From assembly GCF_033958435.1 (NCBI RefSeq), contig NC_134137.1, positions 110,618,501 through 110,682,500 of the forward strand: 64,000 nucleotides of DNA. Direction: 5' to 3'. Both the position numbers and the translations under genes were made by a program. Below, one piece after another: positions 42,233 to 54,530 of this stretch. Each line of letters starts with the position of its first letter. Positions within the stretch are counted from its first letter, which is position 1. The notes below the pieces were generated by a model. The model did no database searches. It worked only from the letters and a program-made list of their open reading frames with translations, and was not told where the DNA came from. The stretch comes from Carettochelys insculpta. Lineage: Eukaryota; Chordata; Testudines; Carettochelyidae.

Positions 42233-45200
42233 ATGTGACAGAGAGTGAGGTTGGTGAGTGAAAGAGAGAAAGATATTGATGGAGAGGGCCTGACTCATGA
42301 TTTTGAACTTTTGGGGGCTGGTAATACTGTGTTCACAAAAAATAATGCAGTTTCCAGACTGATACAGATATACGTTAGTCCATCTCACATCTCTTTGCAC
42401 CCTTCTCCCATACACACCCTTTCCCCACCCCACCAGTACTCCAAGCAATGCTTCTTATTCCAGCCCTTTCCTAGTCATTATTTAAAAATAATAACAATAA
42501 TCTGTAAAGTATGTGCAGTACCAGCCAATGTCAATGGGTTTTGTTCTGACACTATTTGCATAGGTACATCCAATTTTTCATCTAAGCCAAAGGACCTGTG
42601 ACCTGGCAATCCGTACACATTAGAGGAATGGAGGAGATGGCTGGCAGAGACCTGTATGGATTCCTGCAATGTCTTAAAAAATCCTGACCATTTACTATCA
42701 ATGCGTCTGCCAGAATGTGCATTTATTCATGTATTTCTCCCTCAACTCCAGCTACTCCCTAAGTTAATGGATGTTTCAGAGAAATATTTATATTGAGTGG
42801 TTCTTCTTGGAAACAAACCATAAACATTTTAAAGCTAAGTTAAAGGTCCTCCTTAAAATTACCTTCCTCATTTTCCATAAAGTGTATTATCCCTTATAAT
42901 GCAATTTTACTATGCGCAGGAATCAAACAACAGCCCTCTCTCTCTCACACACACACAGTTCCGACTGCTCTGTGGCTGAGGGATTTAATTCCTCCCCAGA
43001 TCCATTAAATTATTTGTTAAGACTGCTTATTATCTTCTTAGGACTTTTGTCCCCAGCAGCTTGAGTCTGGTATAAATAATAAAACACACACAAGAACCAG
43101 TGCCTCTGGGTTTTTCCTGCCATTGGCCAGTTGTCTGCATGGCTCCGCTACATAACAGGATTTCTGCGTGAATGTAATGATGCTCTCTGCTCAATATAAA
43201 GGCTCACAAATCCAACAGCTGTCTATCAAATACAAAGTCATTGTATTTCCCTCACCAAGTAGCTAGGCTTGGTATTGAAGTGCATATGCCAAGGTAGTTA
43301 CCTTCTTTTGAAGTTCCAACCTCAGCTAATTCTATTGCTGTCACTTGTGTGATATTACTGTACTAAATTGTCTATATACAAATGCAAAGAATTAGAGGAG
43401 TCATTACATGGAGATACTGATCCCATGGATTTAATGTGGTGGGAGGAATCTCATACCTAGAATGTCACAGAAGTTGGGTAAAAAAAGCAGTAGATAACAG
43501 GTGGAAAAGGAAGAGGAGGTTTTTGGGTGATGTTTCATGTTAAAATGAGATAACTAATACTATTTGAAGTGGTTTAAGGGATTTTACAAGTGTAAAAAAA
43601 TAAAAAGAAGTAGAGCAAAGCAGGCATATTAACAAAGGAGATGAGAGATTAATTTAACTATCTTAGTAATGGCTGAAATACCAAGATCCTGTTTTAAATT
43701 TGTCTTTTTAAGGCTAAATAAAAGCTGCGTAGATAATTAGAAAATAACAAACATCTGTAAAAATTACCTAGTGGAAAAAAAAGAATACTTGGATTATTTC
43801 AGTTTATATAAATTAGTTTAAATGAAATGCATCCCTGAGTACTGTAATAATGGAGCTAATAGCTAATCAGTTCATTGAACAAATGACCACTGTTTTAGAA
43901 AAGGCAGGTACAACTAAATAGCACTAGATGTTCACAGAAAGCTTCCTACCAATTCACAAACAGAAAAAGAGGCAAAACTAATGAAATACATTATTCATTC
44001 TGAACCTTTCCTTCAGATGTATTATTTATTCATTTGGCAATTTAAAAAAGAAACAGAAGAATTACACTAAAGGAAAGATACCACATAAAAAAAAGCAATG
44101 CTGGTCCTACATCTCCAGTATAATTTGTGTATGGGTGGGAGGATGCAGGTAATGTCCCATAAAGATATTATTAAATTTTTTAAAATGTTAAAGCACAAAA
44201 GGCAACTGAGAGTTTCCACGTCACGTTACCTAGAAAATGGTGATTAAGCTCTGCGAGTTTTTCTTTTGTGAAAAACAAAATCAATCTAGTTTTTAGACAC
44301 ATTTTTGAGTTTTATTTATTCTTTGTTCAGTACATGAAATATTTGAAGACATTCAAAGAAGAAGAAAGTGACAACTGAAAATTATTGTTCCTGGTCACTT
44401 ATTAAAAGTCCTCTCTTCTCCTTGAGGCATACCCTGATTGAACAATGCACAGCAAGGGCACATCAGCCCTTCCAGACAGTATCTGAATACCACATTTGCA
44501 GAGTGATCATAAAAATCCAAATGCCTTGTTTCATTGAACTATGATATGACAGTAATAACTTTAATACCTGACAAAGGCTAGAAAGATCAGGATGAAATTA
44601 GTTGAAAAGAAAGAGAAAAATGAACATCTAGTTTAACTTCTCTGTCCCCCAATCTATTTTTAATGAAGACCAAGATTCTATCACATGCCTTCAGACACAA
44701 GGGCTATAGGCAGCTAGCTATTGCATTCATGTCTTAATCAAGCCCTGTCTATGTATGCAAAGTATGATATTTTGCTGGTTCTGTAGCTAATGCTTAAAAA
44801 AAAAAAAACAAAAAAAAAACAAACAACTCCTATCAATGGCAACAGGATTGGGCCCAAAAGATCTACATTTTATATAACTTGTAATTTTAAAAAAAAAACA
44901 ACTTATTTTCTCCAGATAAAGTCATCAAATGTGATTTTCACAGAAATTTTATTTGGAAAGTTCAGATGGGTCTATAAAACCATTTTTGATCCATGAGGCC
45001 AACAGAAGCATTAAACTAAAGTCTAGATTTTGAAAGGGGGTCGTCTCTCACTTATAAGCCATTTGATGTGTTTTTGTTTCAGAATTTTGGTAATCATTCT
45101 GTTTCGCTCCTGAAGTAAATTGGGCAATGTTTATGCCAAACCAATTCTCCCATCTAGAATTATAAGCAAGCAAACCTAGGATTTAATAAAAGTTGATTCC

Positions 45201-45724
45201 AACTTTGTGCCCTATCTTACAAACAAATTTGTGCAAATCAGTAGTGCTACTGAGTAAAACAATATGACTACAAGGGAACAAAACCCCACAGCTGGCCTGG
45301 GTCAGCTCATGGGGTTCAGCCTCTGCAGCAGACAAATTGCTCTGCAAGTGTTTGGTTTCAGGCTGGAGGCTAAGCATTAGGGTGCTGTGAGACTGGAGGG
45401 TCCCTGACAGACCAAATGTCTACGCCTCAGTGTTTAGCCCCACAGCCAGAGTCGTGTGGGTCTGAGTCAGCTGACCTAGGCCAGCTGTGGCCATACCACA
45501 CAGCTTTTAGCCTCCTCTAGTTGTACCCCCCTGAATGTAAGCAAAACCCTGTGCAACTCCAATGAAGTAACTGGGACAGTGTCATTTACATTTTGGCCAC
45601 ATCACTCTAAACAGAGCAGAGCAGGTTTAATATACTATAATATACTCCTATTATAATGCCCTTTTATGTTGTCTGGGTGGAGTAAAGGGGCCTCTGTGTA
45701 AATGAAAACTGGCCAGTTATTTAT
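42233..45724. other. Unique AT-rich sequence
   Basis: About 3.5 kb with no recognisable transposon ends or coding domains, the longest repeat-poor stretch apart from 54.5-56.7 kb. It has (CT)n/(CA)n at about 42936-42957 and A-rich runs at 44794-44820. Confidence 0.45.
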
Positions 45725-46035
45725 CAGTGTTCTCAACCTGGGGTCCATGGACCTCTGGGGGGCTGCAAGGGGATTGCAGAGAGTCCAAGAAAAAAAAAAG
45801 TATCATAGAAAATAAATTTTAAATAATTTGCAAAGTTACTTTCAATTATTATTTTTAAATTAAATATCTTCCAATAATGTTATTAATTGCTGTCCAAAAA
45901 TCTATGTAGTGGTTTTCTTTTTTATTTAATGAAGTGTACATAGTGGCTAGAATTAGCTTTGATGGTTGTCTGCAAACAGTTTGCAGGGAGTGATTGGGGG
46001 TGGTATCTGCACTAATGAAAATTTGGGAACCACTG
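45725..46035 (+). mobile_element. hAT-like MITE, 311 bp
   Basis: The left end CAGTGTTCTCAACCTGGGGT and the complement of the right end CAGTGGTTCCCAAATTTTC form the CAGTGGTTCTCAA-type terminal repeat of hAT-Charlie-like elements. The interior is AT-rich. No convincing 8-bp duplication. Confidence 0.65.
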
Positions 46036-48056
46036 ATTTAATACAGTGCTTTTTTATTTTAATATGGGATGTTAGAAGTCAGATCTTTCTTCTGAAAATC
46101 AGACCACATATGTAGATGCCTAACTTAGAGCTAAGAGCCTACCTCTAAATATCCTGTTTTAAAAATTTTGGCCAGAATGAGCTACATATTTTAAAGAAAA
46201 TGAATAAAACTGAATATAAGGGCTACCTTGATCAAATGAAGGCTGTTCCCTTTTGTTTTGCAAATCTACATGCCTGCAAACTTCAGTGCTAATAAATCTG
46301 CATCTACTATATTTTGCTCCTTCATTAAAAGTGAGATTTTTAAATATTACCTAAAGTTTAGCACATATTGTCCCATAAATAGAGCACCTGCTAGCGTTAT
46401 ATTTTTGGAACTCGGTGATGATTATGTCTGTGCCAACATAGAAAGAATAAAAGTTACAGTGCTTAGTAGGAGAGAAAATGTGGGGGTTTTTATTATAGTG
46501 TTTTGGATGGAGTGGAGAGGCTGGAGGGCAAAGAGGAGGAGGAGGATGCAGGTGTGAAAGTCAGATGACCAAAGTATAGACAGTAATTTTTAACAGTAGA
46601 GCTGGTGTGGAAGGGAGATTTTACACGTGAGTATAACTTCCTTGGCAGGTAGGGGTTAGGCAGGTGGAGTGGGGGATTAACATTGTTTACCTTTTTCTTT
46701 GTCTTCTCTTAAACATGCTGTAAGACCTTTCCGTGGTCTCTCAAAAAAGTGTGCTATTTGAAAAGTGAAGCCATCTTTTTCAAACATGGGTTTTTGAACT
46801 TACATATCAACATATGTCAGCTGCCAGTTTTGAAAAAAGATGGTGTAAGTGCCAAAGTGGTTCAGTTACTGTAGCTAAGAATTCCAATTCTCAAATGACA
46901 GTCTATGCTGCAGACGATGCAGGCACATGGTGCAGGGCCCTTCACAGACACCAGTTCTCAAGACCTGCTGTGCTTTCCTCTTTCTCAACCACCCCTCTTC
47001 AGCCTCTGATACACCAGTGCAGCACAGTCCTCCACTGTAGTCTGCTGCTAGCTACATCTTTCTTCCTAGCTTCCTGAAAGCTTTTGAGTCCCTCTTTCAG
47101 ATGCTTTTAAACCTGAGCATAAATTAGCCCAATAGCCTTGGAGCATCCACAAGTTTTTCCATACAAGCAATCCTTTGGAATGCTTCCATCATCCGTCCAG
47201 TGCAGATAACCAAGTTAACAGAAGCGTTGGGGTTTCAAAATAGTGATTAGATCTGACAAGTTTGCTATCTTGCCGTCAGGAACCTGGGTTTCCTACTTGA
47301 TTGGAAGACGGTAAAGACAGCAGGAGTGGAAGTTGTGCCTGTAATAGGTAGTTTGGGTCTCACCTCCAATATAACTGTGTTCTGAATGCATGTCTGGTAG
47401 ACCCACACCATTATGTACAGTGTTTATTCCACAAGGTTGTGTCAGTTTGGTTTCTGTCACCCCTTTATTCTTGACGTTACATACCTGAGTACAAGTAGCC
47501 TGATTTTCAGCTTACTACGATTTTCAGATCTATGAAAAAGCACTTGCTTCTCAACGCATATGGAAAAGCAGGCCCCTTATTTAGATCCTTAAATTTGAGA
47601 ATCCCGTGTTTGGTCATTTGGGACTGATTTCACATTTCCTTGTAATAGTGAAATGTTTTGCTACTCATTTTGTTTCCTATATGTAGATTTATTACAGCTG
47701 TTTACTATTTCAGATGCCTGCATATGCTATTTTTATTTTTTTAAAAAGCTTTTTTACACAGAGGTCACTTCAGTCATTTCTACACTTGATGATAAAATGA
47801 AGTACAAGTGTGTAGGCCACCAGCTCCACAATTAAGGAGTGATTAGTGATTATTCCAAAGGACCATTCCCCCCATCTAAAATATTCTCCATCAATGACAA
47901 TTAACCAATTTTATTTTTACATCGACTATTTGAAATCTCATTTCCCACTGTACACCTGATAAAATTAATTTCTTTAACCCTCTGAACCTTAAGGTAGGAG
48001 AATGAATCAAAATATTTATTTGCCCATGTGCTGGAGCCATGTTTGTCCCAGGATAT
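46036..48056. other. Unique AT-rich sequence
   Basis: Open frames at 46258-46557 and 46814-47077 have no recognisable domain. Nothing else seen. Confidence 0.4.
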
Positions 48057-48191
48057 GAGACAAAGTAGGTGAGGTAGTATGTTTTATTGGATCAAATTAA
48101 GAAGGTTTTAGATTCTTTTGACATGTTACGGAAAATATAATAAACTTAAATTGGTCCAATAAAAGACATCACCCACTCTACCCTACGTCTC
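48057..48191. repeat. Palindromic PLE-type tail, second family
   Basis: The left arm GAGACAAAGTAGGTGAGGTA...TTTTATTGGATCAAATTAAG (48057-48101) and the right arm (48145-48191), whose complement reads GAGACGTAGGGTAGAGTGGG and TCTTTTATTGGACCAATTTAAG, are inverted copies separated by 43 bp. The wording differs from the tail at 27554-28885, so this is another subfamily. The spacer is too decayed to show a ribozyme core. PLE identity rests on the matching architecture. Confidence 0.55.
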
Positions 48192-48631
48192 TTAAAATAC
48201 TTAGATGGAAAACTGTTCAATACTACAAATTACTGACATGTTTATAAAAGTAAGTGTGTTTTAGAGATATTACATTCTTCATAACATAAGAGTAAGTTCT
48301 ACAACTTCAAATAAACAGAATTTATTTGAAGACAGAAGCAAAGTTGGTTTTCTAAAAGACAGAATATTTAAAGAACCAAGTACAAGCATAAACAAGTTCA
48401 CATTTTTAATCATGAAAAGAAGAAAAGAAAATGTTTTGACTGTACTTACTTCTTCCTGGAAATTACTGGTTTAAACAAGGCCCTGAAAAACCACTGCATG
48501 CAATGACTGACGTATTTCATTATTAAAATGACATTCAGAAGACTTCAGCAAATTATGCAAAAAATGCCAGGTTGCAAGGCTTTAGGATTGTCATTAACAA
48601 CAGAGACAGCAGGCAAACTGATTGTGGAATA
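48192..48631. other. Unique sequence
   Basis: Nothing recognised. Confidence 0.35.
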
Positions 48632-48956
48632 CAGGTTGAACCTCTCTGATCTAGGACCCTCAGGACATGACACGTACCAGACAAGAGAACTGGACAGATC
48701 ACAGAAGCTCTATGTTGTCTGGCAGCACTACCAACATTTTCACTGCTTATTGGGTTCTAAGACATTAAGGGGTAAATTACAGCTACATAACAGGACAGAA
48801 CACTGAGAGCCAGGACTGGTCACTGTAAACACACTTTATAGGACCGTGGGAAAACTTTGTCACATCCATGATAAGTGGTCATTAGGTTAACTAAAATCAT
48901 GCCAGATTATGGATGTTGCTGGATCAGAGAGCTTTGGATTAGAGAGGTTCAGCCTG
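48632..48956 (+). mobile_element. Tigger-like element, uninterrupted
   Basis: The left end CAGGTTGAACCTCTCTGATC and the complement of the right end CAGGCTGAACCTCTCTAATC are flanked by TA on each side (48630-48631, 48957-48958). At 325 bp it is the empty-site counterpart of 2809-3760, with shared AGAACACTGAGAGCCAG and ACTAAAATCATGCCAGATTA. No coding capacity. Confidence 0.8.
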
Positions 48957-48958
48957 TA

Positions 48959-49889
48959 CACACACATGCACACACTTTATTTATGATAATCAACATATTC
49001 AGCCTTGTCTGTTTGTAGTTAGGCACTTAGGCTAAGATGTTTTGAGTTCACAGAGCCTTACATAGGAGTTTAAGGGGTGGCCTGATTTTCTAAAGCAATG
49101 AGCATGCAGCAGGTCCCACCAAAGCCAATGCCTACGCCTACATTTGATTTAATCGCAGTGGTGCTGGAACTAGTTTTATAGTAGCTGTGCTGAAGGTGGA
49201 AATGATCTATGTGGGTTGTTAAAACTACTTCAAGCCAGGGGGAGCAGCAATAACCCAGCACCCTAGTTCCAGCAACTGATTAATTGGCTAACTTTAGGAA
49301 CAGAAGTTTGAAAAGTTTTGGCCCATAGATTGAAAAATTTTTATTAAAAGTAATGTTAATAAACTATATAGTTTACAGTTTAAAGTAAAGATAATCTTGT
49401 ACATATGGGTGCATGTTTTGATTACTTACAGAGAAAAGTTCTGCTTAAAAGTCACATGACACTGAGTACACCATTATCAAGAATCCAAATTTAAGTGTGA
49501 AAATTTAACCATGCTGTTCAGGTATTTGAATAGAATATTCAGGTGACACTCATAGAAAGTTTTACCAAGAATTGGCTGGGAGAAACAAATATGCTGAGTG
49601 GAGATTGTCCCACGGCAAATCATATTTAGGGTAGGCTGTCCATTAGAAAATACAGTCTAAAAGGGAAATATTTGCATGACCTCTGACTGTGATTCTCCTC
49701 CTCATCCCTCATGATATTACCAATGTCTGGTGATATGTTCTATGTAAATGTCCCTTGACCACCTGATGGCATCCAGTACCAGCACTCAGTTGAGTGAAGC
49801 ATTATGTGACTCTGCATTCACTCAGCACTTGCCCATTCAAAGGTCTCCAGTGCCCAGAGTCCCAGGGTTCTGATAATCACTACGTGGCT
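48959..49889. other. Unique sequence
   Basis: No recognised feature. Confidence 0.35.
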
Positions 49890-50890
49890 TTGAACTTCCT
49901 GCAGTTGAGCTGGGCCTGCTGGAAGAAACTCTGCTCTGGCAGTCAGATGAAGCTGCCCCAGGGGAGGAAGTGATTTCTGGCATCCTGTTTCCCCATCAGT
50001 TCAAAGGCCTGGTCCTGGTCTAGCTTCTATTTCAGGTTTTCAGTGTAGTGACAGCAGATGGCATCCTTCAGGGTCCTCTCCAGCTTGGGTCTGGTTCTTA
50101 GAGTAATATTCTTCACTTGTGGCATTAGAACTCAGATCCTGGTGTTCCTTGCACCAAGCCCAGGAGCAGACGAATCATTTTCTCCAGGCATTGCGAAGCA
50201 TTGGAGGTGTGAGTCCAGAGTGAAGCAAAGTCTCCCCATCTCTGCTAAACTAGGCCTCCAAGGAGCTTCCAATGTAGATGGTGACATCTTGGTTGGAGGA
50301 GATTTAGGCCATTTGCTTCCTGACAGCACCCTGTATGGCGCACTCTGCAATGCTTCTTACCATGGCATCTGGGCATGTCAAGAGGTAGAAGGTAAGTGTG
50401 ATTATCACAACATCACAAAGAACAACCCTGGGAGGAATGTTGGCACTGTCCTGCCTATGCAAGATGTACACGAGATCATTAGCGGCCTTCTAGGGAAGAA
50501 ACATCTACTTCTTTACCAGATGCCTGATGGTCTTGTTCGCCTTCTTAAGAGATACTTTTGCCACAGCAGATCTTCTCAGAATGAACGAGATACAGAGGAT
50601 CAGAAAGGTGTCCAGGGTGTTTATCTTCTGCCATGATGCCAGCAGGGAGGAATCAATGGTGGGCACATCTCATAGGATCTTGGTGATGGTGTCATTGAGT
50701 GCCTGCTGGAGGCAGAAACCTGTGAGTGTGCCAAAATACTTGTAAAACCTGCCCATTCTCAAAGACTACCAGGGATTCATCATGGGCCTGGAACCATGTC
50801 ACCTGGGCTGAGTCCTTGATGGCACCATTGACATGCAGGGGTGTACAAGTCCACATCAAAAATAGCTATTAGGTTACCTTGGCCACACAA
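49890..50890 (-). pseudogene. Decayed coding-like tract, unidentified
   Basis: The minus strand gives protein-like stretches in shifting frames: KDSAQVTWFQAHDESLVVFE, then SSLLASWQKINTLDTFLILC and RRSAVAKVSLKKANKTIRHL, then ANDLVYILHRQDSANIPPR, later KDAICCHYTENLK and LDQDQAFELMGKQDARNHFL. Several stops (for example a TGA likely from CGA between ITKIL and DVPTIDSS) and frameshifts separate them. I do not recognise the family; an old retrocopy of a host gene or part of an unknown LINE ORF are both possible. A 192-codon open frame on the plus strand (50058-50636) overlaps but looks like an antisense shadow. Confidence 0.35.
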
Positions 50891-52096
50891 CAGAGCATCT
50901 TCCTCTTATTATACTGAAAGCAGTTTAAGGTGTGGTTCCTAGCTCTCATCCTTGTACTTCCACTGTGATAATTAAAGCAAGTACAAACGGTAATTTAGCT
51001 ACTGGCAGCATGGTAGGTGTGCCACCATATAGTTGTGCCAACTACAATTCTGCCTGAACCCTGTTGTTACATATTCAAGATGGCACTGCTGCTGCTTTTG
51101 CCACAGGTGGCTATACTACTGTTTATATCTGCACTAGCCTTCATGAAGCTAGTATGAGTATGTGTATGCAAGCGGCCAACCATATACATTAGCTGGTAGT
51201 AGAAAGGTACCATTAGGTTACTACAGAACTGAGCTGGCCCTGAGCCCACAAAGAATTATTACTTGCAAGAAGATTTGCAGGGTTAGAGCCTACAACACTG
51301 TTTGTTTAAGTGTAACTATATTATTACAACTCAAAGTCTTCCAAAATGCATAAAACATTATTGAAAAGCTCATTATGATTATGTAGTTATCACTCTATAC
51401 TAGGATATGATCATGTTTTTCTTACAATAACCTGCAATGAAGATTGGATTTGTATTTGGATTTTTTTCCCTTTAAGAATACACTGACCTCTTCAAATTTA
51501 TATATTTATGCAAATCCTGCCCTCCTCTGCCACCAGTGTGTTCACCAGCTAGTTTGCTCGCAAAATTATCTGCAAGCCAAATAAAAATAAAGTGAAAGTG
51601 GGGAAAAAAATAAACTCAATCCACAGAAAGCTGAGCACCATCTACTCTGAGGTGCAGTCATGAAAAGCAGGAGAGGCCAGCCAAGAATTAATCATAAAGC
51701 ATAAGACTCAGAGAACTTAGCAGAGCCTATACCTAGTGTGAACAGACAGAGAACGGGGAGAAAGAGTGCTAATTCATAGCTGGGTGAAAGGAAGATGCTG
51801 CATAATGACAAAATAAGTAATTACACACTTCTAGACATACCAAGGTATTCATGCATACTCTTCAGAGAAGGGTTACCACTACTGCAGTAGGTTGTTGATT
51901 TTATATTCCGTTTCAAAAACTATAAAACTGAACTGGTGAGAGGCCACATAGCTTGTTTTGAAACGAATAAATCTAATGGTCTACTTTCACTATATATGAC
52001 AATAGAAAAACAAATTGTAAGATTAATATACTGAGTGTATCTTGCCAATATGCATTACTCTGATTTGTGTAAACTGTGTTCATGAGACTTCAATAA
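50891..52096. other. Unique AT-rich sequence
   Basis: Nothing recognised. Confidence 0.4.
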
Positions 52097-53340
52097 AATC
52101 ATAGATTCATATGACTGGAAGGAACCTGGAGACATCACCAAATCCACTCCCTACACTCATGGCAGGACCAAGCATCATCTAGACCACCCCAGACAGTTAT
52201 TTGTCAAATCTGCTTTTAAAAATCTCCAATGATGGATATTCCACATCTCTAGTGAATTTATTCCAGTGGTTAACCAGTAGTTAGCAATTTTTCTCCTAAT
52301 GTCCAACCTAAATCCCTTTAACTGCAATTTAAACCCATTGCTTCTTGTTGTATCTTCAGAGGTTAGTGAGAAATTTTTTTCTCCCTTCTCCTTGTAACAA
52401 CCTTTTCGATATTGGAAAACTGTTATCTTGGGCTCTTCAGCCATGTCTTTTCTAATCTAAACAAAAACACATTTTTTCTAATCTTCTCTCATACAGCCTG
52501 TTTTCTGGACAATTATTTGTTTTTGTTGCATTTCTCTGGACTTTTTTCAATTTGTTCACCTCTTTCCCAATCAATACGTGGCTCTCAGAATTGGGCACAA
52601 TTCTCCAGTTGCAGCCTAATCAGCATAAAGTACAGCACAATTACTTATTTCTTGCAACACTCTTGTTAATACATGCCAAAATGATGATTTCTTTTTTGCA
52701 ACAATGTCATACTGTTGATTCATATTTAACTTGTGGTCCATTATGACCCCTCAGATGCCTTTCTGCACTTCTCCTTTCTAGGCTGTCATTTTCCATTTTG
52801 TATGCATGCAGCTGAGTTTTCCTTCCTATGTGGAGTACTTTACATTTGTCCTTGTTGAATTTCAAGCTGTCTCCTCAGACCATTTCTCCAGTTTGTCCAG
52901 ATCATTTAGAATTATTATCCTACCCTCTAAAGTACTTGCAGCCCCTCCCACCTTGATATTCTTTGCACACTTTGTAAACATACCCCCTCCATCATTGTCT
53001 AAACACAGATGGAAATATTGAACAGAACTGAATCCAGAACCGATTCCTGAGGAACTCCACTCATTATACCCTTCCAATACAAATGGGAACCATTGATAAA
53101 CTACTTTCTGAGAATTATTATCCAACTAGTTATGCACTCACCTTATAGTAGCTCCTTCTAGGTTGTATTTCGGTAGCTTTTTAAAGACAAGGTCATGTGA
53201 GACAACATCAAAAGCCTAGGAATATCACAGCTATGGTTTCCTTCTATCCACAAGGCTTGTTACCCTGTCAACGAAAGCTATCAGGTGGGTTTGACAGAAT
53301 TAATTCCTGACAAATCCATGCTAACTACTTCTTATCACCT
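52097..53340 (-). mobile_element. CR1 LINE, minus strand, older subfamily
   Basis: Starts AATCATAGATTCATATGACT, the complement of a CR1 3' end of the kind at 63492. It runs through the ORF2 C-terminus (a minus-strand frame 52175-52444 has RSNGFKLQLKGFRLDIRRK), the thumb region, and RT sequence (CTTTGCACACTTTGTAAACA in place of the FADD region; ATCAAAAGCCTAGG). It ends near CTTATCACCT. Frames are broken throughout. About 1.2 kb. Confidence 0.85.
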
Positions 53341-53728
53341 AGTCAGCAAGATACCTGGAGTTCATCTTCAGATTTGGGGGAAGAAGATGAGTGTCTATGC
53401 TCAATACTAGTTGATCCAGATTGTTAGGTAGAAGGGGTAATACGTTAGAGGCACTCAGTTGAAGTAAAGTGGGCAATTGGTTGTGCATTGCTCTGTACAA
53501 AGGGTTTGAAGTGGGCAATTAAAAGTAACAGGCAGTGTGGTGTATTACAAAGTCCTGTAATGCTGCATAAAACTGGTATCCCTGTTTAGTCCACAGTTTT
53601 GGGTGGCTAACAGAGATATAAGTTTAAATTCTCATTTTCAAGGTGTTGCACAGGTTGTCCTTGTGCACAAGTATTTGTAGATATAGGAACAGACATTTGT
53701 TAAAAGTGTTTGCCCACAGGTAACGTTA
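53341..53728. other. Unresolved, possibly old repeat
   Basis: No clear identity. It includes a 53440-53640 stretch (AAGTAAAGTGGGCAATTGGT, CCCTGTTTAGTCCACAG) that might belong to the PLE at 54040, but I cannot support this. Confidence 0.25.
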
Positions 53729-54020
53729 ATAAAATAAGAATGTTCATACTATCTCAGACCAAAGGTCCATCTAGCTCAGTATTCCTGTTTTTGATGGAAG
53801 CCAATTCCAGATGCCCCAGAAGGAATGAAAAGGACAGGCAATAACCAAGCATTCCATCCCCACTTCCAGATTCTGGCAAACAGAGGCTAGGGACACTGTT
53901 CCTGCTCATCCTGGCCTAATTGACACTGATGGACCTCCATGAATTTATCTAGCTTTTTTAACCCTATTATACGTCTTGCCTTCACAACACCCTCTGGCAG
54001 AGAGTTCCATGGGTTGGTAT
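53729..54020 (-). mobile_element. CR1 LINE 3' fragment
   Basis: AATAAGAATGTTCATACTAT, CAGACCAAAGGTCCATCTAG, CAGATGCCCCAGAAGGAATG and CACCCTCTGGCAGAGAGTTC are the complement of a CR1 3' end, truncated after 290 bp. It abuts a PLE fragment. Confidence 0.85.
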
Positions 54021-54039
54021 GGAATTTTGGCTGTACTTT

Positions 54040-54530
54040 CTCAGTGTGAATTCATTTGAGAGTACAATGAGCCGTCTGGTTGCATCCACTAGGTTTGTGC
54101 TGATAAACTGGATGAGATACACTGTGTGTGATGAGCATGTGTATGGCCTATGACTATTAAAAGATGTGTGGTGGAGAGGTAGTGATCACCAAAGGAGTGG
54201 ACAATGGTTGCAGGTTTTGCATCTATTGTTCTGACAGTGCCTAGTACCACTTTGAGTTTGTGTTTCCTGGCTGTGGGAGAGCTTGCCTCTGATTACCAGC
54301 TTGGTGAGGGTGGAGGGTTTTTTGAAGGCAAAAAGAGGTGGTTTATGAAAGATTTCTTTCAGGATGTGGTCCCTATTGAGAATGGTTTCTAATTGTTTGA
54401 TGACACTGCAGAGGTGACAACTGCTGTACAGTAAATGTGTTTCTATATTGAAGCAGTTTTTCCTGGAATATTTGGGTGGCCTATTCAATGACATCATCTC
54501 CTTCTCTGGTGGAATGTCCTTAAAACATTA
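54040..54530 (-). pseudogene. Penelope-like element fragment, second lineage
   Basis: The minus frame 54186-54497 has FHKPPLFAFKKPSTLTKLVI, RGKLSHSQETQ and GTRHCQNNRCKTCNHC, the PLE linker with its Cys-X5-Cys-X2-Cys-type motif between reverse transcriptase and nuclease. Continuing past a stop in the same strand, TYTCSSHTVYLIQF begins the GIY-YIG nuclease (VYLIQ variant) before it breaks off near the CR1. The sequence differs clearly from the IIYAIMCQQC lineage at 9.3 and 28.3 kb. No intact frame. Confidence 0.65.

Noticed and set aside
45725..46035. 8-bp target duplication for this hAT-like element
   Set aside because: The flanks TTATTTAT and ATTTAATA are both AT-rich but do not match when placed directly at the ends.
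46814..47077. Cys-rich 87-codon frame as an exon
   Set aside because: No splice signals in suitable positions, no domain and no supporting context.
50058..50636. 192-codon open frame on the plus strand
   Set aside because: It lies opposite a minus-strand tract that reads more like protein, and it has no recognisable domain. Treated as an antisense shadow.
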